From contig NZ_KI272838.1 of the NCBI RefSeq assembly GCF_000469505.1, positions 1 to 64,000 of the forward strand: a stretch of 64,000 nucleotides of DNA, in the 5' to 3' direction. The stretch's first letter is position 1; each line of letters begins with the position of its first letter. This DNA comes from Leptotrichia sp. oral taxon 215 str. W9775 (GTDB lineage Bacteria > Fusobacteriota > Fusobacteriia > Fusobacteriales > Leptotrichiaceae). A model generated the notes under the pieces. The model did not search any database, was not told the origin of the DNA, and saw nothing but the letters and a program-made list of their open reading frames with translations. This document shows positions 34,527 to 43,130 of the stretch, one piece after another. Both the position numbers and the translations under genes were made by a program.

Positions 34527-35610
34527 TCTTATCACTCTCCTTTATTCCCATCTGTCCTATAAAATCAATAGACATCACGTGTTTCTGATGTTCAAATTTA
34601 TGCTTAACTTTATCCACTATCATGTAGTTCTGCACAACTATATCCCCGACATTAAGTTTTATGAGCATACTTGAGCCACCTCTGACTCTTATGTCGCCGA
34701 AGACATTTTCCATCGCGAAAGTTCTTCTCTTATGATTGTATAATTTTAAAAGACTTTCCACTTTTTCCTTTATTTTTGCCTCAGTCATTTTCTCGTCGAC
34801 ATTTTCAAAGTACTGTAAAATACCCCATGATTTTATGTTAAAAGGGTCTTTTACCATGTATATTTCCCTTGTCTTTGCCTCCTTGTTGACCCTTAAAAGC
34901 TTTATCTGATTATATGTCTTGTCGTCTATACTTGTACCGTATTTATAGTCAGTTGCACTCTTGTCGTCAAGAATGAGGTCGAATATCCTCATTTTTTCAT
35001 CTTCCTTAAGTGTAAGCTTTCCGTAATCGTCATAAAAAATGAACTGTTTCTTCGTGTTATATAAGGTTTCAGTAAGTGCATACAGTATCATGTCAAATAA
35101 AGTCTTGTTATCTTCTATTCTCTTTTCAATTTTAAATTCCGTGTCTTCCAGTTCCCCGATTTCAAGCTTAAAATCTTCCGCTATTCTTTTTATTATTTCC
35201 GTTGCCGTCACATTTTTAAATATATATGTATCCTTATTTTTTAAATACCTCAGCTGATCATATGCGGTAACTTTTATCTTGCCTGATTTTGTCCTGCTAC
35301 GCTTAAAGATATAGCCTAGAAAAAAAGGGGCGTCCTTGTATTTCACGGATACCCTGTTCCCTTCGGTAAATTCTATTCCCTCTTTCAGCACTTCAAATTC
35401 AAGCACCCCACAACTTCCTTTTCTTTCAGTTGTCCATTCAAGAGATGTTACAAGCGGAATTAAAACCTGACCATTTTCCAGTGTTACAGTCAGTTCGATG
35501 TCTTTTTCAAGCTCAAATTTTCCGACTGACTGTTTTATTGCCGCATTAATCCAGCTTTCCCTGTTAAGGTCTATCAGCTTAATTCCTTTCAAGTCCGGCA
35601 TAATACTCAT
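34477..35610 (-). CDS. XkdQ-like baseplate hub protein (gpD/late control class)
   Basis: A 377-aa protein of the XkdQ/YqbQ family: TSLEWTTERKGSCGVLEFEV, EGNRVSVKYKDAPFFLGYIFK and VTAYDQLRYLKNKDTY match. It resembles the T4 gp27/P2 gpD hub that connects tube and spike. The last 50 residues overlap the XkdR-like gene. The start overlaps the XkdP-like stop in ATGA. Confidence 0.9.
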   Translation of the reverse strand: MSIMPDLKGIKLIDLNRESWINAAIKQSVGKFELEKDIELTVTLENGQVLIPLVTSLEWTTERKGSCGVLEFEVLKEGIEFTEGNRVSVKYKDAPFFLGYIFKRSRTKSGKIKVTAYDQLRYLKNKDTYIFKNVTATEIIKRIAEDFKLEIGELEDTEFKIEKRIEDNKTLFDMILYALTETLYNTKKQFIFYDDYGKLTLKEDEKMRIFDLILDDKSATDYKYGTSIDDKTYNQIKLLRVNKEAKTREIYMVKDPFNIKSWGILQYFENVDEKMTEAKIKEKVESLLKLYNHKRRTFAMENVFGDIRVRGGSSMLIKLNVGDIVVQNYMIVDKVKHKFEHQKHVMSIDFIGQMGIKESDKNGGTGTTVERTVENNE

Positions 35611-36254
35611 TCCTTAAGCCTCACTTTCTGCCCCGGGATAAAGTCCGTTATTTTATCAAAAGCATTAAGCTTCATGACCTCCGCCATTTTCTCAAGCCCT
35701 CCTGTATGCTGACGGCATATGTTCCACAGAGTTTCCCCCGCCTCGGTTGTGACTATCCTGTCCAGTATGGCTGTTACCGCACGAGGTTTTGTGATAAACC
35801 CCGAAATCTTGTCATCCAAAATAGTCAGAGCAGTAGCTCTCGGGTCACGATATTCCTTGAGCTTAATTTCAACAGGGATATCCATAAACTCATCTGTATC
35901 GTCAGAATATGTGAACTCTTCAAGTGTGACTTTCATATTCGTGTTAAAATACCCCTTCCTGTTCGGATATCTACGTGACACAATGAACTGGAACACTTTC
36001 CTGTCCCTTTTCAGTCGCTGAAGTTTATCCAAATAGTATCCTGGTTTATTAAATCCCTGTAAAGTATTCAGGTAGGGGTATCTGAATGCAGGGAGGACAA
36101 TTTTGAATGATATTTCCTTAAGCCCTTCGGACTTCAGCAGATTCACTTCTGACGCATTTATAAGTGACACTGTTTCATTCCTGTTCTTCATGCTGTATGT
36201 TATTTTATCAGGATTCACCGGTATCAGCATTCTGTCAATATAAATATCGTACAT
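35607..36254 (-). CDS. XkdP-like LysM tail protein
   Basis: A 215-aa protein. The first 150 residues form the DNA-circularisation/gp53-like part seen in XkdP (PVNPDKITYSMKNRNETVSL). The C-terminus is a LysM-type peptidoglycan-binding fold (TTEAGETLWNICRQHTGGLEKMAEVMKLN, then FIPGQKVRL). It likely guides the tail to the wall during injection. It starts directly after the tape-measure gene. Confidence 0.88.
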   Translation of the reverse strand: MYDIYIDRMLIPVNPDKITYSMKNRNETVSLINASEVNLLKSEGLKEISFKIVLPAFRYPYLNTLQGFNKPGYYLDKLQRLKRDRKVFQFIVSRRYPNRKGYFNTNMKVTLEEFTYSDDTDEFMDIPVEIKLKEYRDPRATALTILDDKISGFITKPRAVTAILDRIVTTEAGETLWNICRQHTGGLEKMAEVMKLNAFDKITDFIPGQKVRLKE

Positions 36255-36255
36255 G

Positions 36256-38445
36256 TTAATGCACCCCCTCTGCTACAATGTTCATTTTCTCTTCTATCTT
36301 TTCAGTCAGTTTATTTATCACTTTATCAATGTCAGCTTCATTTTCTATTGTATTATTGTTATTCATTTCCACTTTTATTTCAGCTGTCGTGAACTGGTTG
36401 ATGTGTTCCTGTTCCGCCAGTTCTCTCAGATATTTCAAGTCTTCTTCCGTATCCTCGAGACTGTTGGCCATTTTTCCTGTATTATCGGCGGTTTTTCCTG
36501 TATTTTTCCCTACACCGTTAGGGTCTTTTCCTCCACCGCCTCCACCACCCGGCATTCCAGTTCCGGCCGGATCAAGTCCTTTTCCTCCTCCGAGGTCGCC
36601 AAGTTCACCTTTCAGCATATCTTTTGTATTTTTGTAACCATTTTTTAAGTCATTTTCCCATTTTTTCTGCTTGGCATTCCCTCTCTCTGCACCTTTCCTG
36701 TACGCCGCACCTGCGTCTTTTTTGTCAAGCTTATAGTTTATTTCAGCTATTTGCGGTGCTGAGAAATTAGCCCTGGCAAGTTGCATTGCACCTCCAGTCG
36801 AGGTAGGCAGGTTTATTCCAATTGCAGACAGCAGAGGGGCCGCACCGCTCATTGTTTTTAAAAGTCCGTTGATGAACTTATCTGCCTCACGCATTATCCA
36901 GTTAAATGCATCTATGAATATGTTTGCAAAATTTGACAGTCCTTTCGCCGCACTTCTTATAAGCCCGTTTATCCCTCTTATAATTCCGTTTATGGCAGAT
37001 ATTATTGCGTTGACTATACTCGCCCATATATTCCACAGCATAGCCTTCATCCAATCAAATGCTCCCACGACAACTCCTGTGACCGTGGCAGTTTTTGTCA
37101 TAGACTTGATAAGATAAACCATACCTACAACTAATCCTATCACAACTGCAATAACCGCTACTATTGCGGCGACAATCCATGTTCCTGGAAAAGCATATAT
37201 AGCCGCATTCAACCCATACTGTGCTATTGTGGCTAATACCGCTGCCATTTGTAATGCTGTATCAGCCGCGACTTTGAGCCATGCTGCAGCGTTATAAGCC
37301 CATATTGCAAGAGTAGCTATGCCTTGGGCTAATGCATATACCCCCATTGCGACCGCAACTCCTATGACAACTGGGCTGATTAAATCCCACTTGTCGTATA
37401 CCCAACCTGCCAATTCCAGTGCTTTGTCAAATACTGTTGTCATTACTCCGGCCACCATTTCGAACGTACTCGCCATGCTTGTTGCCATCGACTTAAATTT
37501 TTGACTGTTCGCTACCTGGTTAATCATTCTAAGCAGAGGGTCAAATGTCCTTAATGCAAAGTTTCCTGCCTTTACCCAAACTTCACCCCAGGTCATGGGT
37601 AGTTTAGAAAAGTCCCTGTTGATGTCATCCGTCATCCCCAGTACTGCTCTTCTTACTACGTCTGCGGTTATTTTCCCTTCTGACGCCAATTTTTTAAGAT
37701 GGTCTTGAGACACACCCATTTCCTTCGCTATCGCCTGGGTGATAAGCGGAGCGTTTTCCCTGATACTCCTGAACTCGTCTCCCTGCAGTACTCCTGATGC
37801 AAGTGCCTGGTTAAGTTGCGTCATCGCTCCCGCAGTTTCAGTTGCGGATGTTCCCGCCACTTTAAATGCTTTTGTTGCGTTACCCATGAACTGTATTATC
37901 TCAGCATTATTTGAAAATCTTTTCCCGGCAAGGATTCCGAGCTTGGCCACATCGTTTGTAAAACTGTTTAGCGGGACTCTTGCCTCCTGTGCCATTTGAT
38001 ACGCTGCATTTTTTAAGTTACTTTTCTGGGCAGATGTATCTGTTATCAGATTAAGCCTCGCATCTATTGTCATGACTTCATCAGATATCCCCGCCAGTTT
38101 CTTCGCACCGTTAATCAAAGCATACATTCCGACTGCGGCTTTCAGCTTGTTTATCAAACCGTTCATTGCCTTACCGCCACTATGTATCGAACTGTTCCAC
38201 TGTTGCTGTTTTGCATTGTTCTGCTGTGTCTGTACCCCTGCTCCTGCAAGTTCTGCCTGTAAATTCTGAAGCTCTGCGTTAGCTTTAGCTATGTTATCCT
38301 TCATTGTTCCAAGACCTTTGGGGTCTATCTTTTTATTGTCCGCCGCTTCCATAGTAGTTACAAGACTGCTCATGGCACTTGCCATCTTAAGAACAGGAGC
38401 AGTCAGTCTGTCCATCATTTGTATTGATGAACTTATTGTTGCCAT
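36256..38445 (-). CDS. Tail tape-measure protein
   Basis: A 729-aa protein with the tape-measure N-terminal domain: GTSATETAGAMTQLNQALASG, LQGDEFRSIRENAPLITQAI and KITADVVRRAVLGM. Long hydrophobic Ala-rich segments occur at about 365-460. The tail of the protein has a Gly- and Pro-rich linker (GMPGGGGGGGKDPNG) before a charged end. It sets tail length and may form the DNA channel. The ATG at 38445 is 8 nt after a perfect AAGGAGGTGAT site; upstream GTG and ATG codons lie in that site. It is short for the class, implying a fairly short tail. Confidence 0.92.
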   Translation of the reverse strand: MATISSSIQMMDRLTAPVLKMASAMSSLVTTMEAADNKKIDPKGLGTMKDNIAKANAELQNLQAELAGAGVQTQQNNAKQQQWNSSIHSGGKAMNGLINKLKAAVGMYALINGAKKLAGISDEVMTIDARLNLITDTSAQKSNLKNAAYQMAQEARVPLNSFTNDVAKLGILAGKRFSNNAEIIQFMGNATKAFKVAGTSATETAGAMTQLNQALASGVLQGDEFRSIRENAPLITQAIAKEMGVSQDHLKKLASEGKITADVVRRAVLGMTDDINRDFSKLPMTWGEVWVKAGNFALRTFDPLLRMINQVANSQKFKSMATSMASTFEMVAGVMTTVFDKALELAGWVYDKWDLISPVVIGVAVAMGVYALAQGIATLAIWAYNAAAWLKVAADTALQMAAVLATIAQYGLNAAIYAFPGTWIVAAIVAVIAVVIGLVVGMVYLIKSMTKTATVTGVVVGAFDWMKAMLWNIWASIVNAIISAINGIIRGINGLIRSAAKGLSNFANIFIDAFNWIMREADKFINGLLKTMSGAAPLLSAIGINLPTSTGGAMQLARANFSAPQIAEINYKLDKKDAGAAYRKGAERGNAKQKKWENDLKNGYKNTKDMLKGELGDLGGGKGLDPAGTGMPGGGGGGGKDPNGVGKNTGKTADNTGKMANSLEDTEEDLKYLRELAEQEHINQFTTAEIKVEMNNNNTIENEADIDKVINKLTEKIEEKMNIVAEGVH

Positions 38446-38450
38446 CAGCA

Positions 38451-38615
38451 TCACCTCCTTGCTTTGGACTTCATTTTCTGCATTTCCTTCTTCTCATTTT
38501 CAATTTTCAATCTTATGCTTGCTATGATAAATGCTTTTTCTTCGAGACCGAGCTCGGCAAAATCGCCCGGCATTATTTTAAGCTTGTGGAGGGCGTAATG
38601 TGCGTACCCTGCCAT
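38451..38615 (-). CDS. T-part of the tail-assembly chaperone (54 aa)
   Basis: A small reading frame in the -1 register relative to the chaperone gene upstream. It begins MAGYAHYALHKLKIMPGDF and ends in a basic helix. Its ATG has GAGGAGG upstream so it can be made alone, but it is also in frame for a -1 slip at 38633-38639, which would fuse it to the chaperone (see that entry). It lies exactly where phages keep the T half of the G/GT chaperone, just before the tape measure, whose start region it overlaps. Confidence 0.8.
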   Translation of the reverse strand: MAGYAHYALHKLKIMPGDFAELGLEEKAFIIASIRLKIENEKKEMQKMKSKARR

Positions 38616-38629
38616 TGCATCCTCCTCTA

Positions 38630-39055
38630 TCAGTTTTTTGCTTCTTCGATTTTTTCTTCCATAATATCTTTATCAAATCCGCATATTTCCTGTACCTTTT
38701 CCGCCAAAGCGTTATATTCGCCCGGCAAAAGCATAGCAGATAGGAGCTCCTCTGCTGACATCACTGTGTAGCTGTCCTGTAGCTCCTTGTTATTCAAGTT
38801 AGGGTACACTACACATGTAACAAGCAGTTTTTTTAGATACTCTGTGTAATCAAGCTTAGGCATGTATACGTTTTTCTTAATTTTAACCTGTGAGGTACAC
38901 TGATTTCTTAGTTCGTCATCCGTTTCATTTCCTATAGCCCTGATTTCCCACTCCAGTGGCTTTCCGTCTTCTCCGACAAATCTGTCAGAAATTACCACTT
39001 TTTCATTTTCTACCTGTTTTGCATTCCCTTTAAAAAATCCTTTTAAACTATCCAT
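38630..39055 (-). CDS. XkdN-like tail-assembly chaperone (G part)
   Basis: A 141-aa protein of the XkdN class: ISDRFVGEDGKPLEWEIRAI, then DDELRNQC and LDYTEYLKKLLVTCVVYPNLNNKELQDSYTVMS are family wording. It binds and protects the tape measure during tail assembly. I use the ATG at 39055, which gives the normal family N-terminus. The same frame is open to an ATG at 39181 that overlaps the tube stop (TAATG), adding 42 residues with a membrane-helix-like stretch (VCLLIFYIIHLIRKVLKLI). Confidence 0.85.
   Translation of the reverse strand: MDSLKGFFKGNAKQVENEKVVISDRFVGEDGKPLEWEIRAIGNETDDELRNQCTSQVKIKKNVYMPKLDYTEYLKKLLVTCVVYPNLNNKELQDSYTVMSAEELLSAMLLPGEYNALAEKVQEICGFDKDIMEEKIEEAKN
38633..38639 (-). 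promoter_or_regulatory. Programmed -1 ribosomal frameshift site
   Basis: The last codons of the chaperone are GCA AAA AAC TGA, so the heptamer A AAA AAC lies in the correct X-XXY-YYZ phase one codon before the stop. A -1 slip reads on as AAA AAA CTG ATA GAG and enters the 54-aa frame in register, giving a fusion of about 201 aa. An AGGAGG follows 6-12 nt downstream, and a short hairpin can form beyond it. This is the G/GT arrangement of many tailed phages. Confidence 0.8.
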
Positions 39056-39180
39056 TATTAATTTCAACACCTTTCTTATTAAATGAATTATATAAAAAAT
39101 AAGCAGACACACGGTTGTATCTGCTAAAAATTCTGCCACTTCTTCGGGATTTAATACCCATCTGAAAAAATTTTCCAACA

Positions 39181-39651
39181 TTATTGCATTCCCGGTAAAT
39201 TCTTAAATTTTTCAGGAATTTCGAAGGATTCAAATGTAAAGTCGAATTCGTCTTCCAAATATTCTGCATCCGCATCTATACTTGCAAGAGTTCCCCCGTC
39301 TATGTTACATCCTTTCAGTATGACTGTCTGTCTTCCTACTGTTGAAGTAGGGTCTTCGTTTACAAGCTGCATATCAAAATATATATCTTCTCCAGTATTC
39401 TGATACTTAAGTAAAAGTTCCCTGAAAAGAGAAGTGTTGTAATGCATCTTTGCACTTCCTGAACCTTCCCATCCCGTAGCTTTGTTCCCTTTTCCTGAAC
39501 GCCCCATGATGGGAACTTTAGTTTTTGTCTTCTCCATTTCCGCTTTCACAGAAATAACCTGCATTAAAAGATATCTGTTACCTTCTATCGTGACAAAACA
39601 TCTTCCCATACTTCCTGATACGGCATCCCTACCGTTCATTGTTGTGCTCAT
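39181..39651 (-). CDS. XkdM-like tail tube protein
   Basis: A 156-aa tube subunit of the XkdM family (DUF2001): NGRDAVSGSMGRCFVTIEGNRY and PIMGRSGKGNKATGWEGSGSAKMHYN are typical. It polymerises inside the sheath. It lies 24 bp after the sheath gene, the normal order in contractile tails. Confidence 0.92.
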   Translation of the reverse strand: MSTTMNGRDAVSGSMGRCFVTIEGNRYLLMQVISVKAEMEKTKTKVPIMGRSGKGNKATGWEGSGSAKMHYNTSLFRELLLKYQNTGEDIYFDMQLVNEDPTSTVGRQTVILKGCNIDGGTLASIDADAEYLEDEFDFTFESFEIPEKFKNLPGMQ

Positions 39652-39675
39652 TTCTTACCTCCTTATTCATTTAGC

Positions 39676-40986
39676 CTAGGCCACTATGATACTCATGTAT
39701 AATTTTTCCATCGCCGCAACAGGAGTGACCTTATCCGTTACAAGCACCGATTTCTTATCCTTCCCTTTTTCAACTGTTACATCCTCAGCAACAAAATTCT
39801 CAATTGCCCTGACTCTCTGCAGTTCCTTATGATGGTCAACGATATTATCTTTAAGTGATACCCTCCCATCTTCGTCATTGTCCACTTTTCCGACAAACGA
39901 CTTATTGAACAGTTTTGCAATGTCCACAGCAATCTGATCAAGTACTCTTACCACCTGATTAGATGCAAAGTCATCATTCTTATCTACTGTGATTGATGTA
40001 AAAGTATTTATGTCCGTAAGAACAACTGGCCTGTTATCAGCCTTGTGGAACAGGAATTTTCCTGCTTTTATTCCATTTTCCAGTGCTGTCTGATTTTCTT
40101 TAAATTCAAACATGAAATCCCCATCGTAAACCTTGTTCGAAACTGACTTGTTGACAGGGCATCCCGCTTCTGCTCCTGTTACCCAGTACACTGCTGACGA
40201 TTCTTTGTCATCCTTGGAAATAGTCTTATTTTCAACAGAAATGACACCTTCATGGTCTGCATAAGCTCCTCTGTAGACTACAGTCTGGAACTTAGCTCCA
40301 ACTTCATCCCGCATTCTTTTCGTGAACTGTATGTAAAGCTTTTTAATTGTTTCGTCAGTTGCAAGACATCCCAGTGTGTTAAAATAATAAGTTTCAATTT
40401 TGTCGAGGAACTTCTGATATTCCGTTCCTGTCACTGCACTTCCGTTTGTTCCGTTTTCAAGCGGTTTCGCCACAGTCGGCGTTAACGTTGCACCTGTTTT
40501 AAAATCTACAAAATCATTATTGACTAAATCTTTTGCTGTTTTTACTGTCTGAACGTCCACTTTTTTATTGTCAAGCAAAGTAGTAACATCAAACATTGCA
40601 GGAGTGTCAACATTAGCCGCTACCGTTATTTTAATGCTGTTCCCTCTTTCACCTGCGTATTTTGCAGTGGCCAGGTCATTACTTGCCTTTGCCCCTTCAT
40701 TCAGCTTATAGCAGTAGACTGTCTTTGCATTGGAAAATAAATCCCTTAAACCTTTCATTTTCTCATGGTCATAGCTATATCCGAATATCTTCAGGCTGTT
40801 TTTCTGAAAATCAGAATTTTCAACAGTGAACACTTCCCCGTCTACTCCCCAGTCAAGCTCCATTGCCATCGCTGCATAACCTCTGTCGGCAAGTGATACG
40901 ATAGCCCTTGCTAGACTGACAAAGTTAATGTAAGTACCCGGCAAAACCTTATTCTGAAATAACCATGTACCTCCTCCGTATGCCAT
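39676..40986 (-). CDS. Contractile tail sheath protein (XkdK type)
   Basis: A 436-aa sheath subunit. It opens YGGGTWLFQNKVLPGTYINFVS, a hallmark of XkdK-like sheaths, and ends with VLDQIAVDIAKLFNKSFVGKVDND and the conserved C-terminal strand region that links neighbours. Its presence makes this a myovirus. The start codon is immediately next to the small gene upstream. Confidence 0.95.
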   Translation of the reverse strand: MAYGGGTWLFQNKVLPGTYINFVSLARAIVSLADRGYAAMAMELDWGVDGEVFTVENSDFQKNSLKIFGYSYDHEKMKGLRDLFSNAKTVYCYKLNEGAKASNDLATAKYAGERGNSIKITVAANVDTPAMFDVTTLLDNKKVDVQTVKTAKDLVNNDFVDFKTGATLTPTVAKPLENGTNGSAVTGTEYQKFLDKIETYYFNTLGCLATDETIKKLYIQFTKRMRDEVGAKFQTVVYRGAYADHEGVISVENKTISKDDKESSAVYWVTGAEAGCPVNKSVSNKVYDGDFMFEFKENQTALENGIKAGKFLFHKADNRPVVLTDINTFTSITVDKNDDFASNQVVRVLDQIAVDIAKLFNKSFVGKVDNDEDGRVSLKDNIVDHHKELQRVRAIENFVAEDVTVEKGKDKKSVLVTDKVTPVAAMEKLYMSIIVA

Positions 40987-41160
40987 CTATTCCACCTCTC
41001 TCTTTAAAAATTCTTTTATTAAGTTATCCACTTCGTCAAAAGTGTACTCCTTATTATCTTCAAGCATTACTCCGAGAATATCCTTCTGCATTTCGTATTT
41101 TTTAGAACCGTACAGCTGTTCCTTTGTAAAGCTTGTATTTGTTTCATTTTTCTTAGCCAT
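40987..41160 (-). CDS. Small phage protein upstream of the sheath (57 aa)
   Basis: A short acidic-basic protein, MAKKNETNTSFTKEQL to FLKREVE, with a good ribosome-binding region and a stop that abuts the sheath ATG. The FTKEQL..SKKY..QKDIL..ML-D-K-YT-DEVD..I pattern recurs in small genes before sheath genes of Firmicutes myophages, as I recall. Its role is unknown, perhaps in sheath folding. Confidence 0.75.
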   Translation of the reverse strand: MAKKNETNTSFTKEQLYGSKKYEMQKDILGVMLEDNKEYTFDEVDNLIKEFLKREVE

Positions 41161-41581
41161 TCTTTTTAATGCCTCCTTCTATCGAAAGATTTTCCATCTT
41201 ATCATTTTCCTTTTTCTCACAGATAAAATAACTAAATTGAATAAAGCTGTGCATATTCCCGTCCTGTATCTCAGTTTTTCTTTCAGTGCCTCTCATGATG
41301 TCTCCATTTTCGAGCGTTATCAGGTTAGTGATACTGTTAAGTTTTTCAATCACATCATATATTTCCCTTGAATTCTTTTTATTTTCATCAGCTATATAAT
41401 CAATCCCGAACACTGTCACAGCTTTATACCTTAAATCAACAATCTGAGTTTTATCAGTACTTATGACATGCACGAAAAAACAGGGCTCTTCGAAATTCTG
41501 AGGAACCTGGTTGATGTAAATCTTTACCCCGAATGTTTCCTTCAGTTTTCCAGTCAGTGCATTCAATATGTCGTTTATCAT
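41153..41581 (-). CDS. Tail terminator-like protein (XkdJ region)
   Basis: A 142-aa protein, MINDILNALTGKLKETFGVKIY, matching the phage tail-terminator-like group (DUF6838 class) by position and pattern (PCFFVHVISTDKTQ, YKAVTVFGIDYI). It would cap the tail tube where it meets the neck. The ATG at 41581 overlaps the previous stop in ATGA; the longer frame is not needed. Confidence 0.75.
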   Translation of the reverse strand: MINDILNALTGKLKETFGVKIYINQVPQNFEEPCFFVHVISTDKTQIVDLRYKAVTVFGIDYIADENKKNSREIYDVIEKLNSITNLITLENGDIMRGTERKTEIQDGNMHSFIQFSYFICEKKENDKMENLSIEGGIKKNG

Positions 41582-42174
41582 CCTCCAAGCACCTCCTTTA
41601 TCCATGCTTCAAGTTTCTTTTCAATTATTTTCGGTAATTCCTTTTCCAGTTCCAGTTCTGCTTTTGTTAGAAAAAACAGTCCTGTAACCCATGATTTTTT
41701 CAATGATTTTCCTATTGCCGGAACATATCTCCCTGGAGTCTGCCTGTGCCCGAACTCGACATATGACGCGTATTCAACGCTGTTCGTTATTGTCACCGTA
41801 TATCCTCCGCCTGTATTGACCGCTTTCGCTCCTATACTTGCGTCCCAGCCACGCCTCAGTGTTCCTCCTGTGTGCGAGTATTCTTTGGTCACAGTTTCAC
41901 CATTTTTCTTATATGACACTTTCTTAATCCCGTCTCTCACAGGAGTTCCATCCTTATTCAGTTTAGCCTGCCCTTTCCTTTTTCCGGTTTTATATTTCAC
42001 TTCCTCCCCGAAAGTAGGCTTATAGACAGGCGTTCTCTTGATTGCTTTGGCTAGTAGTCTTGCACCCAGTTCGTTTGTTATGTTCTCAAGTAGTAGTGCC
42101 GTATTTGCTTGACTTAATGTTTCAGCAGCTTTTCTTATTTCCGAAAAATCCACTTTAACTTTACTCGTTCCCAT
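41578..42174 (-). CDS. HK97 gp10-like neck/tail-completion protein (XkdI type)
   Basis: A 198-aa basic protein with RLLAKAIKRTPVYKPTFG, then a tail-completion core: TGGTLRRGWDAS, VTITNSVEYASYVEFGHRQTPGRYVP. This is the gp10-like pattern. It joins heads and tails in the connector. It follows the next connector gene with no gap. Confidence 0.85.
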   Translation of the reverse strand: MGTSKVKVDFSEIRKAAETLSQANTALLLENITNELGARLLAKAIKRTPVYKPTFGEEVKYKTGKRKGQAKLNKDGTPVRDGIKKVSYKKNGETVTKEYSHTGGTLRRGWDASIGAKAVNTGGGYTVTITNSVEYASYVEFGHRQTPGRYVPAIGKSLKKSWVTGLFFLTKAELELEKELPKIIEKKLEAWIKEVLGG

Positions 42175-42546
42175 TTAAGCACTTCCTTTATATGCTTCAA
42201 GCACTATTTCCTGATGGTTCGTGTAAACTGCCGATATTCCCGAGTGCTTGTATTTCCTTGTAACTCCGTTCTGAGTGACTTCAATCACACTGCCCGGAGG
42301 AACATAAACTTCAGGAGCGATAAACAGTTTCACGACCTGCGAACTTACGGCAAAGGACTCCGTCTGACTGGTCTGACTTATATTCTTAAAACTTAACCGG
42401 CAAGGCAGATTTTCAAACAATGTCACTTCTGTGTGGATCGTTGCTCCATATTTGTCTTCAGTATCTTTAAAACCAAATATATTACAAACTCCAGTCCATA
42501 GTGACTGTATAGCCTTTTTTGCCTTTTTCAATTGATTTTCTACCAT
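42175..42546 (-). CDS. Head-closure/minor capsid-like protein (XkdH type)
   Basis: A 123-aa mostly beta protein: TLFENLPCRLSFKNISQ and VKLFIAPEVYVPPGSVIEVTQNGVTRKYKHSG are seen in XkdH-like proteins of PBSX-type phages. It likely forms part of the head-tail connector. It overlaps the upstream gene by 7 bp. Confidence 0.78.
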   Translation of the reverse strand: MVENQLKKAKKAIQSLWTGVCNIFGFKDTEDKYGATIHTEVTLFENLPCRLSFKNISQTSQTESFAVSSQVVKLFIAPEVYVPPGSVIEVTQNGVTRKYKHSGISAVYTNHQEIVLEAYKGSA

Positions 42547-42938
42547 ACTATCCTCCTATATCTCAAGAGTTCATCCTCTCCTCTTGTCATAAGATACGTT
42601 ATATAAACTTCAAATTTGTCCCCTGTGCTCTTTGTGTCCTCATAGACTACCTTAGTATCGCCTTCGCTTATTTCTTTCGCTACACGGTCAAAATCTAAGC
42701 CTTTCAGCTCAAGCTGGTTAAGTGATTTCTTAAAATATAAAAACTCACCTGTACTCCGGTCAATCCAAATATGCTTCAAGCCTTCAGGAACCTTGTTCTG
42801 ATTAGTCTTGTTTTTAATATAAGACTTAACCTTCTCAATACTCTGTTCCAACAAAAATAAGTCGGCATCTATGACTTCATAGCCTACCGACTTTAATGTT
42901 TTTATCACGTCTTCTTTGATATTTTCAACATAATCCAT
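42540..42938 (-). CDS. Head-tail connector-region protein
   Basis: A 132-aa protein, MDYVENIKEDVIKTLKSVGYEVIDADLFLLEQ, with helical character and an LTRGEDELLRYRRIVW-like end. Position (between capsid and head-closure genes) and the N-terminal helix pattern fit the YqbG/gp6-like adaptor group, although family membership is by context more than sequence. The ATG at 42938 has AGGTG upstream. Confidence 0.7.
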   Translation of the reverse strand: MDYVENIKEDVIKTLKSVGYEVIDADLFLLEQSIEKVKSYIKNKTNQNKVPEGLKHIWIDRSTGEFLYFKKSLNQLELKGLDFDRVAKEISEGDTKVVYEDTKSTGDKFEVYITYLMTRGEDELLRYRRIVW

Positions 42939-42947
42939 GCCACGCAC

Positions 42948-43118
42948 CTACTTCTTTGGTTTTTTAGCCTTTTCTTCCGAGTCTTCCTCCACTTCATAAC
43001 CACGATCCCTGAACCATTCGATTAAGTTTTCGTTGTCAGTATTTCCAACTCCGTTAACAAAATATACCCCGGCACTTGCCCCTGTGTATTCCTGATTTGG
43101 TGATTTTATTACAGCCAT
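42948..43118 (-). CDS. Small protein next to the capsid gene (56 aa)
   Basis: MAVIKSPNQEYTGASAGVYFVNG, then GNTDNENLIEWFRDRGYEVEE and a Lys-rich end. It has an AGGAGGTG site and lies 12 bp after the major capsid gene. Small proteins of this pattern are common directly after capsid genes of related phages; the fold ending in ..WF..HGY.VE.. suggests a YqbF-like module. Possible head-decoration or connector role; not proven. Confidence 0.75.
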   Translation of the reverse strand: MAVIKSPNQEYTGASAGVYFVNGVGNTDNENLIEWFRDRGYEVEEDSEEKAKKPKK

Positions 43119-43130
43119 TCAAAGCACCTC

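Noticed and set aside
36278..36637. Plus-strand 119-codon frame in the tape-measure gene
   Set aside because: It is antisense to the conserved Gly-rich end of the tape measure, has Pro- and Ser-rich shadow composition and no ribosome-binding site.
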